The notes under the pieces: generated by a model
The model's database searches: none
What the model was told of the DNA's origin: nothing
The model's input: the letters and a program-made list of their open reading frames with translations, nothing else
Shown: positions 10,801 to 18,918 of the stretch, in pieces
Layout: each line of letters begins with the position of its first letter
Position numbering within the stretch: the first letter of the stretch is position 1
Translations under genes and position numbers: made by a program
Source: JAXHTH01 sp034211115
GTDB taxonomy: Bacteria > Planctomycetota > Phycisphaerae > Phycisphaerales > SM1A02
Assembly (NCBI GenBank): GCA_034211115.1
Contig: JAXHTH010000298.1
Location: 1-48,516 of the forward strand
Direction: 5' to 3'
DNA length: 48,516 nt

Positions 10801-11293
10801 CGCCGACCTCGAACAGAACACGCGCGAAATCGTCGAGTCGGAGATCTTCCAATACGTGCATCGACTGATGGATGAATGGTGCGCGCAGGTGATCGAGGCG
10901 CTTCAGGAGCGCGACATCGGCGTCTCCGCGACGGATCGGCAGGCGATGATCGCCGAGAGCATCATTCGGCAGATCGAGGCGCTGCAGCCGGACGAGGCGG
11001 ACGAGTTCGCGCGGGAATCGTCTCCCGGCGGCGGCGGGAGGGGAGCGGGAAGCGGCGCGCCGCCGCTCATCCCACCCGTCGCGGAGATCAGACGACTCCG
11101 CAGCCTGCAGGAACAGATCTACAATCAGACCAGAGACCTGGATCGTCGCACCGATCTCGATGAGGCTCGGCGCCGGCAGCGCCTGCTCGAGACGGGCCGC
11201 ATGCAGCGCCGCCTCGTCGAGTTGGGAACGGAGATGCTCGAGAAGCTGCCGCAACCGCAAGTCGAAGAGGAAACGGAGCCGAGAGCACGATGA
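7817..11293 (+). CDS. Large membrane protein with long coiled coil (DUF4175-like)
   Basis: The 1158-residue protein begins with two membrane helices at about 24-44 and 50-71 and has a third at about 150-172. Between them lies ALRVERSAPALRGRLASCVE, typical of DUF4175-like proteins. Beta-rich segments occupy about 190-500. From about 530 to 1000 it is largely charged helix (for example RAARLIDEMRRRAEAL-type heptads) and predicted coiled coil. The last 120 residues are again helical after a glycine-rich linker (SPGGGGRGAGSG). It most likely spans the inner membrane and projects a long rod. A 123-bp gap precedes it, the widest inside the operon. The DUF4175 link is from resemblance only; function is unknown. 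Confidence 0.75.
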   Translation: MRDVIRELERLRRRTGLMIRLQSLSVLASWIVGAGVGLVLIDYLLRMPGEFRLVLLMASVAALGFGVWRLLIDGLQYRPTLTQLALRVERSAPALRGRLASCVEFTLAGIDARNPLAARSVRETRRRLAGESMRAIIRPGRTLRCVGALLMLGAVAVALAAAYPAGARTGLARLLLPYGPARWPARTAVVSLMHEVIEHDGVHPRGRALPLRARNLTVGAEDGRVDAHYRLSRDGDFALWQCIVLTHQGEGVHERLVETDAEAIEYYFATEDARTERHRVRLIVPPAVNRAEVVVDPPPYAADELTRRVMDLGPGIDDRAVMEDAGLAGSHVDLLLELNKPLAAPDADEGRASWMRRTFGWNDDPVPRFEVDSGDPARWRLSWRLDATRDLALSLEDEHGFTNEDPIHYRIRAVADEPPGAVMLEPKRDMTVLPTARIDVIGEGRDDVALRRLALNAHVQRRDTEDLAPLSFAPARETREAEARLEEEIDLAGFDLAEGETVLLTAVAEDVFEVDGTRHDPVVSEARRLRIISAGEFAAQLRRELGAVREDAVRIEARQAELQDEIVDRGLQAGLRRAQARLGGRVLRQREVIEALNGRMRRNRYENESMSALLAQSRDLLNYAGRAANRALHAIETAAESAPADERAIIEAQQEVRDELADLIRLLDRDEDVWIVERELEELVRDQAGARGATIELSPQTIGRSRAELSQAEVRTLDRIAERQREMRDRARRLIDEMRRRAEALDEIDASSASALRAAAETGERREVGRDMERAAEQAEANRLQNAADAQQAALATLQRMAESLHQARKAKAEQLLRELADLVESITQLIAGQENELIALARAEQSDEFGGRDRAMIRLARNTRAVALDARAAGSDAQALGRALDRAAGAQDAAVEALRARPVDFRQARQAEERSLDLLKEAKQLAEALQEKAREAQTARRREALIEAYRALSEKQIAARQDTLPLVEVDRLGRRELVETRRLSLVQSEIRSGLADLEQNTREIVESEIFQYVHRLMDEWCAQVIEALQERDIGVSATDRQAMIAESIIRQIEALQPDEADEFARESSPGGGGRGAGSGAPPLIPPVAEIRRLRSLQEQIYNQTRDLDRRTDLDEARRRQRLLETGRMQRRLVELGTEMLEKLPQPQVEEETEPRAR

Positions 11294-11982
11294 AGCGCGC
11301 AGAGCGAAGATCACGGTGGTTGCCTCTTTGCCTTTCGGCGGCGTGTCTCGGTGCGGCGATCGCCTTCGTCGCGCCGCCGGCCGCCGGCCGTCAGGAGGAA
11401 CCGGCCGAGCCGCCCACGTTGGACGAACTGCTGGGGCTGGAGGAAGAGCCGTCCGATCGCGGGTCGGCGGACGTGGCCGAGCAGGAGGCGGAGGCGGAGC
11501 TTCAGCGACGCTTGAGCCTGCGCGAGATGCGCAGCGCCTTCGACGCCGCGCTGGAGAAGATGACCCTCAGCGCCGATCTGCTGGAGGACGAATTCAATGC
11601 GGGGATCGCCACGCAGCGCGTGCAGGAGGAGATCCTCGTCAAGCTCGATCAGTTGATCGAGGAGGCGAGAAAGCAGTGCCGGGGAAGCCGTTCTTCTTCC
11701 TCCGGCTCGACGGCGAAGCAGCCGACCGGGAAACCGGGCGCGAAACCCGGCGACGCCTCGAAGCCCGGGCAGGAGGCCGGCCGCAGCGCCGGGGGCGCCG
11801 AGCCGCCCCTCGAGCAGGGTGATCTGAATACGCGCCTGGAGGAGACGGGCAGCGAATGGGGCAGTCTTCCGCAGCGCGTGCGGGAGATGCTCCTTGAAGG
11901 ACGCAGCGAAAAGTTCTCCAGTCTCTACGAACGGCTCACCCGTGAGTATTATCGACGCCTGGCCGAGGAGAGCTCTTCCTGA
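11290..11982 (+). CDS. Exported helical protein of unknown function
   Basis: The 230 residues start with a signal peptide (basic MKRAERRSR, hydrophobic stretch, cleavage near PPAAGRQ). An acidic linker and a helical segment (about 60-125) follow, then a Ser/Lys/Gly-rich low-complexity stretch (about 135-170) and a short C-terminal helical part ending in REYYRRLAEESSS. It overlaps the end of the large coiled-coil gene in ATGA, so the two are coupled and may form a complex. I recognise no family with certainty; planctomycete operons of this kind often carry such a small partner. Confidence 0.75.
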   Translation: MKRAERRSRWLPLCLSAACLGAAIAFVAPPAAGRQEEPAEPPTLDELLGLEEEPSDRGSADVAEQEAEAELQRRLSLREMRSAFDAALEKMTLSADLLEDEFNAGIATQRVQEEILVKLDQLIEEARKQCRGSRSSSSGSTAKQPTGKPGAKPGDASKPGQEAGRSAGGAEPPLEQGDLNTRLEETGSEWGSLPQRVREMLLEGRSEKFSSLYERLTREYYRRLAEESSS

Positions 11983-11996
11983 CGCCGGCGCCGGCG

Positions 11997-13157
11997 ATGA
12001 GAGAGGCGATGTCGAAGCGGACGTCGAGAATCGGGTTTCTGTTGCACGTGAACGTCGTGTCACTGGTGCTCTGCACGGCAGTCGGCAACGTGACGGCGCA
12101 GGATGAATCAACCGGCGAAGATCCTCCCGTCGCGCGTAGCCCCGCCGCCGGCGGCAGCGCGGACCGAAACGGTGACATCACGGCTGATGGCGGCGATCAG
12201 CGCAGCGCGGAGAACAACCCGCTCGCGACCGAGATGAACAACGCCCTCGACGGCGCCGTGCAGAGAGGATTGATCTACCTCAGGAGCCAGCAGAACAGCG
12301 ACGGCTCGTTCGGGCGCGGTCAGTACGGCCGGCACGTGGGGATCACCGCCCTCTGCGGGCTCGCGTTCATGGCCGACGGCAATCTCCCGGGTCGCGGGCC
12401 GTACGGCGAGCAGGTCGAGGCGGCCCTGCGGTTCGTCCTCGATCACGCCACCGATTCAGGTCTCCTCGCGGCGGAGACCTCGCACGGGCCGATGTACGGG
12501 CACGGCTTCGCCACGCTCTTTCTCGGCGAGATCTACGGCATGAACCCGCAGGATCGCCGCGTCCGCGAGGCGCTGGTCAAGGCGGTCGAGCTCATCGTGG
12601 GAACGCAGAACGAGGAGGGCGGATGGCGATACAACCCTGTGCCGTATGACGCCGACATCTCCGTCACCATCTGCCAGGTGATGGCCCTGCGCTCGGCCCG
12701 CAACGCCGGCATCAAGGTGCCGAAGGAGACGATCGACAAGGCGGTCGAGTACGTGCGCAACTGCCAGAACACCGACGGCGGATTCCGGTACATGATCCGC
12801 ACGGGCGCCTCGGCGTGGCCGCGGACGGCGGCGGGCGTGGCCAGCCTCTTCTACGCCGGCATCTACGAGGATGATTCGATCGATCGCGGCCTCGACTATC
12901 TGCTGGACGAGGCCATGCCCGGCCGGGCGATGACGGGCCAGCATTACTACTACGGGCATTACTACGCGGTGCAGGCGATGTATCTCGCCGGCGGGCGGTA
13001 CTGGCGGCAGTGGTGGCCCGCCGTCCGCGATGAGTTGGTCGGCAGACAGGATGTCAACGGAGGGTATTTCTCCAATTATGGCGGCGCATACGCGACCGCG
13101 ATGAGCCTCATCGTCCTCCAAATGCCCAAGCGGTACCTGCCGATCTTCCAGAAGTGA
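11997..13157 (+). CDS. Exported prenyltransferase/squalene-cyclase repeat protein
   Basis: The protein (386 residues from ATG 11997; a second ATG at 12009 also fits) has a signal peptide and a linker, then an alpha/alpha-toroid of terpene-cyclase type. Repeats with the QW-like pattern are seen in GLIYLRSQQNSDGSFG, ALVKAVELIVGTQNEEGGW, AVEYVRNCQNTDGGFRY and DVNGGYFSNYGGAYATAM. No DxDD or DCTAE-type cyclase motif is visible, and export makes a catalytic role in lipid synthesis unlikely. A structural or binding role is the better guess. It lies in the moxR operon 14 bp after the previous stop. Confidence 0.85.
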   Translation: MREAMSKRTSRIGFLLHVNVVSLVLCTAVGNVTAQDESTGEDPPVARSPAAGGSADRNGDITADGGDQRSAENNPLATEMNNALDGAVQRGLIYLRSQQNSDGSFGRGQYGRHVGITALCGLAFMADGNLPGRGPYGEQVEAALRFVLDHATDSGLLAAETSHGPMYGHGFATLFLGEIYGMNPQDRRVREALVKAVELIVGTQNEEGGWRYNPVPYDADISVTICQVMALRSARNAGIKVPKETIDKAVEYVRNCQNTDGGFRYMIRTGASAWPRTAAGVASLFYAGIYEDDSIDRGLDYLLDEAMPGRAMTGQHYYYGHYYAVQAMYLAGGRYWRQWWPAVRDELVGRQDVNGGYFSNYGGAYATAMSLIVLQMPKRYLPIFQK

Positions 13158-14317
13158 TGTGCGTGCGCGCGGTGACGATCATTTCGGTGCTTGTCGTTCT
13201 CATCCTGTGCACGCCGGCGGTCTGCGCGCAGGCGGATGAGTTTCTGTTGATCGATGACGATCTGCTGACGCGGCGGGTTCGGGTCGCGGAACTCAACGCC
13301 GGCGCCGTGTCCGTGCTGGATCAGGCCGGGGGCGTCGATTCGCTGGCGCTGGATGAGTGCATCGCCCTGATCCGGGCGGACGCGCATCGGCCGCGGTTCG
13401 TCCGGCCGCATCTTCTGCTCGTCGATGGCCGGCGGCTGCCCGGCGGGCCGGCGGAGATCGAAGCGACATCGGCGGAAGCGCTGGCCTGGGAACACGCCTG
13501 GCTGGGGCGGCTCGAGATTCCGATCGATGACATCGACGCGATCGCGATGCGCACCGGTCAGGAAGCACCGTCCGCGGATGGCGAGGATGTGATCGTCCTC
13601 GCCAACGGCGATCGTCTCGAGGGGATCATCACGGTCCTGGGTGATCCGATCCGCATCGAGGTCGGCGGGCCAGAGAGAGCGCGGACGATCGACGTTCCCC
13701 TCGATCGGATCGCCGCGGTAGCGATGATCAACCCGCCGAGACCGGCACCGGGCCGGCGCGTCTTCTTCAATGACGGCACGATCCTCGACGTGACGGATCT
13801 GACCGTCGGCGCGGACGGCTACGTACGCTTCATCGCGCCTGAGTTCGCTTCAGGTACCAGGGCGACGCAGATCCTGCTCGATGATCTCGAGGCGATCGTG
13901 TTCGACACGCAAGGCGTGCTTCCGCTCGGGCGCCTGACGCCGGCGGAGATCGACCGGCCGGCGTGGCGGTATGCCGCCCCACAGCCAAAGTCGATCGACG
14001 AGGACGCCCCCCTGGGACCGCGGGCGATCGAATTCCGCGGGCCGCTGGCGGTGCGCTACGAGCTGCCGGCCGGGTGCCGGCGCTTCGCCGCCGAGGCCGT
14101 CCTGCCCCGACCAGACCGCGGGTGGGGCGATTACGAGTTGATCATCCGCTGCGGCGATGAGGAGGTCTATCGACGGTGGATCAACGGCGAGCAGCCCTCC
14201 GATGCCATCGATATCCCCCTCGCCGGCCGCGAATTGACAATCGAGCTGACGGAAGGCGCGCACGGGCCGATCCGGGATCGGCTGTTGCTGCGTCGGCCGC
14301 TGCTGCTTATCGAGTGA
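13157..14317 (+). CDS. Exported protein with repeated beta modules and NPCBM-like C-terminus
   Basis: It starts at ATG 13157, sharing one base with the upstream stop (a GTG at 13154 is also in frame). A signal peptide ends near TPAVCAQA. Three segments share a pattern of a DG/NGD turn followed by small strands and a PLDRIAAV-like end: LLLVDGRRLPGG, VLANGDRLEGIITV and VFFNDGTILDVTDL. The last 95 residues (from about RAIEFRGPLAVRYELPAG to LLLIE) resemble the NPCBM carbohydrate-binding fold, with an F/Y-rich first strand, YELIIRCGDEEVYR and IDIPLAGRELTIEL. It ends the operon, 15 bp before the convergent trpD. A polysaccharide-binding role is inference. Confidence 0.75.
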   Translation: MCVRAVTIISVLVVLILCTPAVCAQADEFLLIDDDLLTRRVRVAELNAGAVSVLDQAGGVDSLALDECIALIRADAHRPRFVRPHLLLVDGRRLPGGPAEIEATSAEALAWEHAWLGRLEIPIDDIDAIAMRTGQEAPSADGEDVIVLANGDRLEGIITVLGDPIRIEVGGPERARTIDVPLDRIAAVAMINPPRPAPGRRVFFNDGTILDVTDLTVGADGYVRFIAPEFASGTRATQILLDDLEAIVFDTQGVLPLGRLTPAEIDRPAWRYAAPQPKSIDEDAPLGPRAIEFRGPLAVRYELPAGCRRFAAEAVLPRPDRGWGDYELIIRCGDEEVYRRWINGEQPSDAIDIPLAGRELTIELTEGAHGPIRDRLLLRRPLLLIE

Positions 14318-14332
14318 CGGCCCGCGGGGCCT

Positions 14333-15445
14333 CTATTCTGCTGATGATCGCCGGGAGAGGGCGATGAGCTTTTCGAGGGTCGCCTTGGCCTTGCCCGCAT
14401 CGATGGCCTCGGCGGCGCGGCTGACGCCCTCTTCCATCGAGGTGACCTTGTCGGCGACGAGGAGAGTGGCGGCGGCGCTGAGAAGCGTCATGTCGCGCGG
14501 CGGGCCCTTCTCGCTTCCCTCGATCACGCCGCCGATCATTTCCGCCGCGTGCTCCAGGTCGCGGGCTTCGACGGCGCTGCGCGGCGCCGTCGCCAGCCCG
14601 AGGCGCTCGGGCTCGACGATCTCCTCGCGCACGCTGCCATCCTGCACGTGAACGACGCGCGTGGGGGCGCTGATCGACAATTCATCCAGCCCGTCGAGGC
14701 TGTGAACGACCATCGCGCGAACGGCGCCGAGCGCGCCCAGCGCTTCGGCGATGGGCAGCACGAAGCGATCGTGATAGACGCCCACGAGCTGGCGGCGCGC
14801 CCCGGCGGGATTCGTGAGCGGCCCCAGCAGGTTGAAGATGGTGGGAAACCCCAGCGCCTTGCGAACGGGCATCACGTGCTTCGTGGCCGGGTGGTGGTGG
14901 ATGGCGAAGCAGAAGCAGACGCCGGCGCGTTCAAGACAGCGTCGCTGCACGTCCGGGTCGGCGTCGACGTTCACTCCCAGCCGCGCGAGAACCTCGGCCG
15001 ACCCGCGGCCGGTGCGCGAGCGGTTGCCGTGCTTGGCGACGATCGCCCCGGCGCCGGCGGCGACGATCGCCGCCGCGGTCGAGACGTTGAAGGTCTTGGG
15101 CGCCCCGCCCGTGCCGGCGGTGTCGACGATCTCCGTTACGTCGATATCGCACTCGACGCGGGTGACGTGCTTGCGCATCACGGCCGCGGCGCCGACGATC
15201 TCGGCGGCGGTTTCGGTGCGGGTGGCGAGCAGGGCGAGCATGGCGCCGATCTCGCCGTGATGCACCTTGCCCGTCATCATCGCCTCGAAGGCCCAGGTCG
15301 TCTGCTCGGGGGAGAGCGTGTTGCCCGCGAGAAGGTGCTTGAGCAGCGGCGTGAGCTCGATCATCGCCTCCTCGTGGCGGAACTCGGGCGGCGCATCGTG
15401 CTCGGCGTGCGGGTTCTTCGGCTGGTCGCTGTGATGCTCGGTCAT
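14333..15445 (-). CDS. trpD: Anthranilate phosphoribosyltransferase
   Basis: TrpD joins anthranilate to phosphoribosyl pyrophosphate in tryptophan synthesis. The phosphate-binding DTAGTGGAPKTFNVSTA and the KHGNRSRTGRGSAEVL loop are clear, as are HPATKHVMPVRKALGFPT and FNLLGPLTNPA. From ATG 15445 it has 370 residues. An inner ATG at 15364 gives 343, nearer the usual length, but the GGAGG before it lies only two to three bases away, which is too close. No other trp gene is in the window. It converges on the moxR operon and diverges from lgt. Confidence 0.95.
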   Translation of the reverse strand: MTEHHSDQPKNPHAEHDAPPEFRHEEAMIELTPLLKHLLAGNTLSPEQTTWAFEAMMTGKVHHGEIGAMLALLATRTETAAEIVGAAAVMRKHVTRVECDIDVTEIVDTAGTGGAPKTFNVSTAAAIVAAGAGAIVAKHGNRSRTGRGSAEVLARLGVNVDADPDVQRRCLERAGVCFCFAIHHHPATKHVMPVRKALGFPTIFNLLGPLTNPAGARRQLVGVYHDRFVLPIAEALGALGAVRAMVVHSLDGLDELSISAPTRVVHVQDGSVREEIVEPERLGLATAPRSAVEARDLEHAAEMIGGVIEGSEKGPPRDMTLLSAAATLLVADKVTSMEEGVSRAAEAIDAGKAKATLEKLIALSRRSSAE

Positions 15446-15598
15446 GGGCTCGTTTCCAACTCGTGGAGCCGGGCGGGTCGGGACCGGAGGATCCGGGGTC
15501 GGGACTCCGGGGACCCGGGGGCTGGAGGCCGGGCCGGGGGCGTCCGCAGAATGTACCGCCCGTGCGGTCTTCGTTCGATGCCGCGGGACGGATCGTGA

Positions 15599-15604
15599 TA
15601 CGCT
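15599..15604 (+). promoter_or_regulatory. Possible -10 box of lgt
   Basis: TGATACGCT (hexamer TACGCT) lies 27 bp before the lgt ATG and follows the TACNNT pattern seen before several other genes here. No good -35 box is visible. The 186-bp trpD/lgt divergent gap also contains imperfect GC-rich direct repeats of GGGTCGGGAC type around 15477-15515. Confidence 0.3.
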
Positions 15605-15631
15605 ACCACCTGATTCGCGGACGCCTGCGCC

Positions 15632-16657
15632 ATGTTCATCGTCCTCGCCGAGGCCTACCTTCACGATCTCGACCCGTTTGCGATCCGGTTCACCGAGAGC
15701 TTCGGATTGCGCTGGTACGGGCTGGCCTACGCGGTGGGTTTTCTCCTCGCCTGGCTGTTCATCCGGTGGATGGCGAAGACCGGCCGGAGCCCGCTGACGA
15801 AGTCGGACGCGGCGGACCTGATGTTCTACGCCATCGTCGGGGTGCTGCTGGGCGGACGACTGGGGTACGCGGCGTTCTACGATCCACACCTGTTCGTCGG
15901 CTTCTCCTCGAAGCTGCCTTACTGGGACCTGCTGGCGATCAACAAGGGCGGGATGGCCAGCCACGGGGGAATGATCGGGGTCGCCCTCGCCTGCCTGATC
16001 TTCGCGAGACGCCACAGGGTCCCCTTCCTGCACCTGTTCGACCTGGCCGGGATCGGCTGCACCGCCGGGTTCTTCTTCGGCCGGCTGGCGAACTTCGTCA
16101 ACGGCGAGCTGAAGGGCCGGCCCCTGCCGGAGTCGATGCAGGCCGAACCGCCCTGGTGGAGCGTCAAGTACCCCGATGAGATCTACACCTGGGATCCGCA
16201 GGTCGCCGGCGAGGCGGAGAAACTGGCCCAGCTCGAACCGCTCTATCGCACAGTGGGCGGGGAGGCGACCTTCCTCCAGAACATCGTCGACGCCGCGCGG
16301 CAGGGCAACGAGCAGGTGATCGAGATCCTCCGTCCCCTGCTCACCGCCTACTACCCGTCGCAGATCTTCCAGTCGCTCACGGACGGCCTGCTCGTCGCGG
16401 CGATCCTTGCCCTCGTCTGGCTCAGGCCCCGCAGGCCGGGCGTGCTGGGCGCGTGGTACCTGATCATCTACGGCGTGCTCCGGATCAGCACGGAGTTCTT
16501 CCGCCAGCCGGACCCGGGCGTGTCGCTGCTGTGGGGTCTCTCACGCGGGCAGATCCTCAGCGTGGTGATGCTCCTCATCGGGGCGATCCTGCTGTGGATC
16601 TGCGCCCGGCGGCGGGTCGAGCCGATCGGGGGGCTGCTCAGGCCGCGCTCGGGCTGA
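15632..16657 (+). CDS. lgt: Prolipoprotein diacylglyceryl transferase
   Basis: Lgt is the inner-membrane enzyme that moves diacylglycerol from phosphatidylglycerol to the lipobox cysteine of prelipoproteins. The family motifs are present: GLRWYGLAYAVGF, GGRLGYAAFY, KGGMASHGGMIG with the conserved His, and the signature GRLANFVNGELKGRP. At 341 residues it is longer than the usual 260-290 because of an insert of about 60 residues after that signature (PDEIYTWDPQ to LRPLLTAYYP), which would face the periplasm. The C-terminal GVLRISTEFFRQPD block is intact. The next gene encodes a lipoprotein, a likely substrate. Confidence 0.97.
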   Translation: MFIVLAEAYLHDLDPFAIRFTESFGLRWYGLAYAVGFLLAWLFIRWMAKTGRSPLTKSDAADLMFYAIVGVLLGGRLGYAAFYDPHLFVGFSSKLPYWDLLAINKGGMASHGGMIGVALACLIFARRHRVPFLHLFDLAGIGCTAGFFFGRLANFVNGELKGRPLPESMQAEPPWWSVKYPDEIYTWDPQVAGEAEKLAQLEPLYRTVGGEATFLQNIVDAARQGNEQVIEILRPLLTAYYPSQIFQSLTDGLLVAAILALVWLRPRRPGVLGAWYLIIYGVLRISTEFFRQPDPGVSLLWGLSRGQILSVVMLLIGAILLWICARRRVEPIGGLLRPRSG

Positions 16658-16722
16658 GGGGGGCGAAACCGCGGCCGGGTCGGCGGCCGGGCCTACCATG
16701 TCCAATCCCACGGAGACACGAC

Positions 16723-17172
16723 ATGCCTCGAATCCACGCTCTCAGCGCGACGCTTCTTCTGCTCGTGCTGCTCATCCTGGTCGCCGGTTGCGGGGCTGGC
16801 TCGGAGCCGGCGATGGTGCCCGAGGAGCATCACACGCCGCCGATCTTCAGCGACATGACCTACGAGGAGGCGACCGCCGCCGCCGCGAGCGAGGGGAAAC
16901 TGCTCATCCTTGATGCCACCGCGAGCTGGTGCCGTCCCTGCAAGGAGATGGACAAGACCACCTGGGTGGATGAGACCGTCGTGAGCTGGGTGCGGGAGCA
17001 CGCCATCGCGATCCAGCTCGACGTGGACGACCGCCGCCCGCTGGCGACGGAGCTGAACGTCCGCTCTCCGCTCCCGACGGTGGCGGTGTTCAGGGACGGC
17101 GAGGAGGTGAGCCGCGTCGTGGGCAAGCAGACACCGGAAGCACTCCTGGAATGGCTGGACGGGGTCCTTTGA
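16723..17172 (+). CDS. Thioredoxin-fold lipoprotein
   Basis: The 149-residue protein has a lipoprotein signal ending in LVAG-C23. It carries a thioredoxin fold with the active site W69-C70-R71-P72-C73, LILDATASW before it and the cis-proline region SPLPTVAVFRDGEE. It resembles the DsbD C-terminal/thioredoxin_7 group that acts outside the cytoplasm. ATG 16723 has GGAG at 16712-16715, seven bases away, and TACCAT at 16694-16699 could be its -10 box. An upstream in-frame extension overlapping lgt lacks these signals and is rejected. It ends eight bases before the convergent delta' gene. Confidence 0.9.
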   Translation: MPRIHALSATLLLLVLLILVAGCGAGSEPAMVPEEHHTPPIFSDMTYEEATAAAASEGKLLILDATASWCRPCKEMDKTTWVDETVVSWVREHAIAIQLDVDDRRPLATELNVRSPLPTVAVFRDGEEVSRVVGKQTPEALLEWLDGVL

Positions 17173-17180
17173 AGCCCGTT

Positions 17181-18272
17181 TCAAACGCCGATGATCTCGC
17201 CCGTCGGCCGCGCCCATTGCACCACCAGGTTCTCCAGCACGTGCTTGAGGTTGACGTTCGAGGTGAGCTGCGCCTCGGCGTCGCGGACGCGCTCGATCAT
17301 GATCAGGGCAGGCTGCGGATCGTCGCCACGGGCGCATGATTCGCGCAGCCGTCGGCGGGCATGGGCGGCGAGGAGGGTGAAGACGTGGCCGGCCCCGTCC
17401 TTGTTGGCCGCCTCCTTGGAGGCGTTGCGGTGGGCCTTCACCCACGCCGAGGCGAAGGCCTCGACCATCTCCGCCAGCGTCGGGCCCATCGCGGCGGGGT
17501 ATTCGCCGCGATCGAGTTGCCGCATCATCGGGGCCAGCGTCTGCCCCCACTCGTAAAAGCCGTAGTCGACGGCGAGCTGCGCCAGGCCCGGCGCGCCCTC
17601 GCAGAACTGCTCGATCCACGCCCGCGGCTCGTCATCGAGCTTCAGCCCGCTGCGTTCGAACCACGCCCGCATCGCCGCCTCGTCCAGCCGGCCGAACCGC
17701 ACGTGCTGGCAGCGGCTCTTGATCGTGGCGTAGAGCCGCTCGGGGCGGGCGGTGACAAGGATGATGTACGTTTCCGCGGGCGGCTCCTCCAGCGTCTTCA
17801 GCAGCGCGTTCTGACCGTACTGATCGATCAGCTCCGCCTCGTCGATGATGAAGACCTTCCCGTGCCCCAGCGACGCGGTGCGATAGGCCGGCCCCTCGTG
17901 AATGCGGTCGTCGCCCGTCTTCCCGCCGATCATGAACTCCCGCAGCACGTCGAGGGGGATGTTCATCAGCTTCCGGTCACGGAGCCTGGGATTCTCCGAG
18001 AACAGCGCCAGCTCCTTGCGGATGATGTGCAGGTCGGGGTGGGCCCCGGCGTCGACAAGCCGGCTCGTGCGGCCGTCCGGGTCGGCCTCGATCTGCCCGG
18101 CGAGGTTGGCCCCGGCGCGGGGATCGAGCAGGATGCGGGCGAACTCGACGGCACAGGTGAACTTCCCCACCCCGCGCGGACCCGAGAAGATCCAGGCGTG
18201 ATGCAGCCGCCCGCTGCGGAGGGCGCTGCGGAGGACCTCGATCGCGCTGTCCTGGCCGAGGATTCGATCCAT
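17181..18272 (-). CDS. holB: DNA polymerase III delta' subunit (clamp loader)
   Basis: The 363-residue protein has the AAA+ clamp-loader pattern: MDRILGQDSAIEVLRSAL, HHAWIFSGPRGVGKF, GKVFIIDEAELI, NALLKTLEEPPAETYIILVT and the arginine-finger motif IKSRCQHVRF. The Walker A block ends GKF where GKT/S is expected, and no CxxC zinc site follows it; both fit a non-hydrolysing delta' rather than gamma/tau. The start is the conserved MDRILG at 18272; no good ribosome site precedes it. It is divergent from the PEGA gene. Confidence 0.9.
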   Translation of the reverse strand: MDRILGQDSAIEVLRSALRSGRLHHAWIFSGPRGVGKFTCAVEFARILLDPRAGANLAGQIEADPDGRTSRLVDAGAHPDLHIIRKELALFSENPRLRDRKLMNIPLDVLREFMIGGKTGDDRIHEGPAYRTASLGHGKVFIIDEAELIDQYGQNALLKTLEEPPAETYIILVTARPERLYATIKSRCQHVRFGRLDEAAMRAWFERSGLKLDDEPRAWIEQFCEGAPGLAQLAVDYGFYEWGQTLAPMMRQLDRGEYPAAMGPTLAEMVEAFASAWVKAHRNASKEAANKDGAGHVFTLLAAHARRRLRESCARGDDPQPALIMIERVRDAEAQLTSNVNLKHVLENLVVQWARPTGEIIGV

Positions 18273-18352
18273 CGCGATTGACAAGGATAGCGGCCGGCGA
18301 GGCGGCCGCGGCGCCGCCGGCGGATCGAGGGCCATACGGCCGCCAAATCGGT

Positions 18353-18358
18353 ACAATC
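18353..18358 (+). promoter_or_regulatory. Possible -10 box for a leaderless PEGA lipoprotein mRNA
   Basis: TACAAT (five of six to the consensus) ends five bases before the ATG at 18364, so transcription would start at or next to the A of the start codon. There is no ribosome site in front of that ATG. No clear -35 box is visible. Confidence 0.4.
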
Positions 18359-18363
18359 CGGCC

Positions 18364-18789
18364 ATGCGATGCCCGCGATCCGCCACGTTGGTTGTGATGC
18401 TGCTCGCCGGCCTGTGCCTGACCCTCGTCGGCTGCGTCAAGCGGACGATGCGCATCACCTCCGATCCGTCCGGGGCCCTGGTCTGGGTCAACGACCGGGA
18501 GGTAGGTCGGACGCCCGTAGATGTGGGCTTTGTCCACTACGGCACCTACGACGTACGGCTCATCAAGGAGGGGTTCGAGCCGCTGCTGACGTTCGGCGAG
18601 GCGAAGCCGCCGCTGTGGGACAACGTGCCGCTGGATCTCGCCGCCGAATTGATGCCTTTCCAGCTCGAGAGCAACGTCCGCTGGCATTACGTGCTCGAGC
18701 CCGCGGATGACAGCCGGGAGGCGCTCATCGATCGCGGCCGGGCGCTGCGGTCCGATCTGCCCGACGGGGAGGCGGACGGGGGCGAATGA
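18364..18789 (+). CDS. PEGA-domain lipoprotein
   Basis: The 141-residue protein has a lipoprotein signal with lipobox LVGC (Cys 24), then a PEGA domain: MRITSDPSGALVWVNDREVG-type strand-turn-strand, RTPVDVGFVHYGTYDVRLIKEGFEP. PEGA modules are small beta domains in exported proteins that are thought to bind surface components. The last 25 residues are acidic and probably unstructured. It would be processed by the lgt product 1.7 kb away. The gene lacks a ribosome site and may be leaderless. Confidence 0.9.
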   Translation: MRCPRSATLVVMLLAGLCLTLVGCVKRTMRITSDPSGALVWVNDREVGRTPVDVGFVHYGTYDVRLIKEGFEPLLTFGEAKPPLWDNVPLDLAAELMPFQLESNVRWHYVLEPADDSREALIDRGRALRSDLPDGEADGGE

Positions 18790-18918
18790 GGGTCTGGGGC
18801 GTGGGATCGGGGCCTGTCTTTGGCGAGATTCCGACGGCGATCGGGGCGGGGCTCATCAAGGGAAGAGATCCCGCTGATCGGTGTCATCGGGATTGGGCCA
18901 TGTAAAAGGAGAGGCGTC

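Noticed and set aside
14549..15598. 349-residue plus-strand frame over trpD
   Set aside because: It is antisense to a clear trpD with intact motifs, has no domain, and is a by-product of high GC content.
15364..16033. Long N-terminal extension of trpD across lgt
   Set aside because: The extension lies antisense to lgt and is low in complexity; TrpD proteins have no such region.
17641..17680. tRNA-like GTTCGAACC string
   Set aside because: It lies inside the delta' subunit gene and no cloverleaf can be formed around it.
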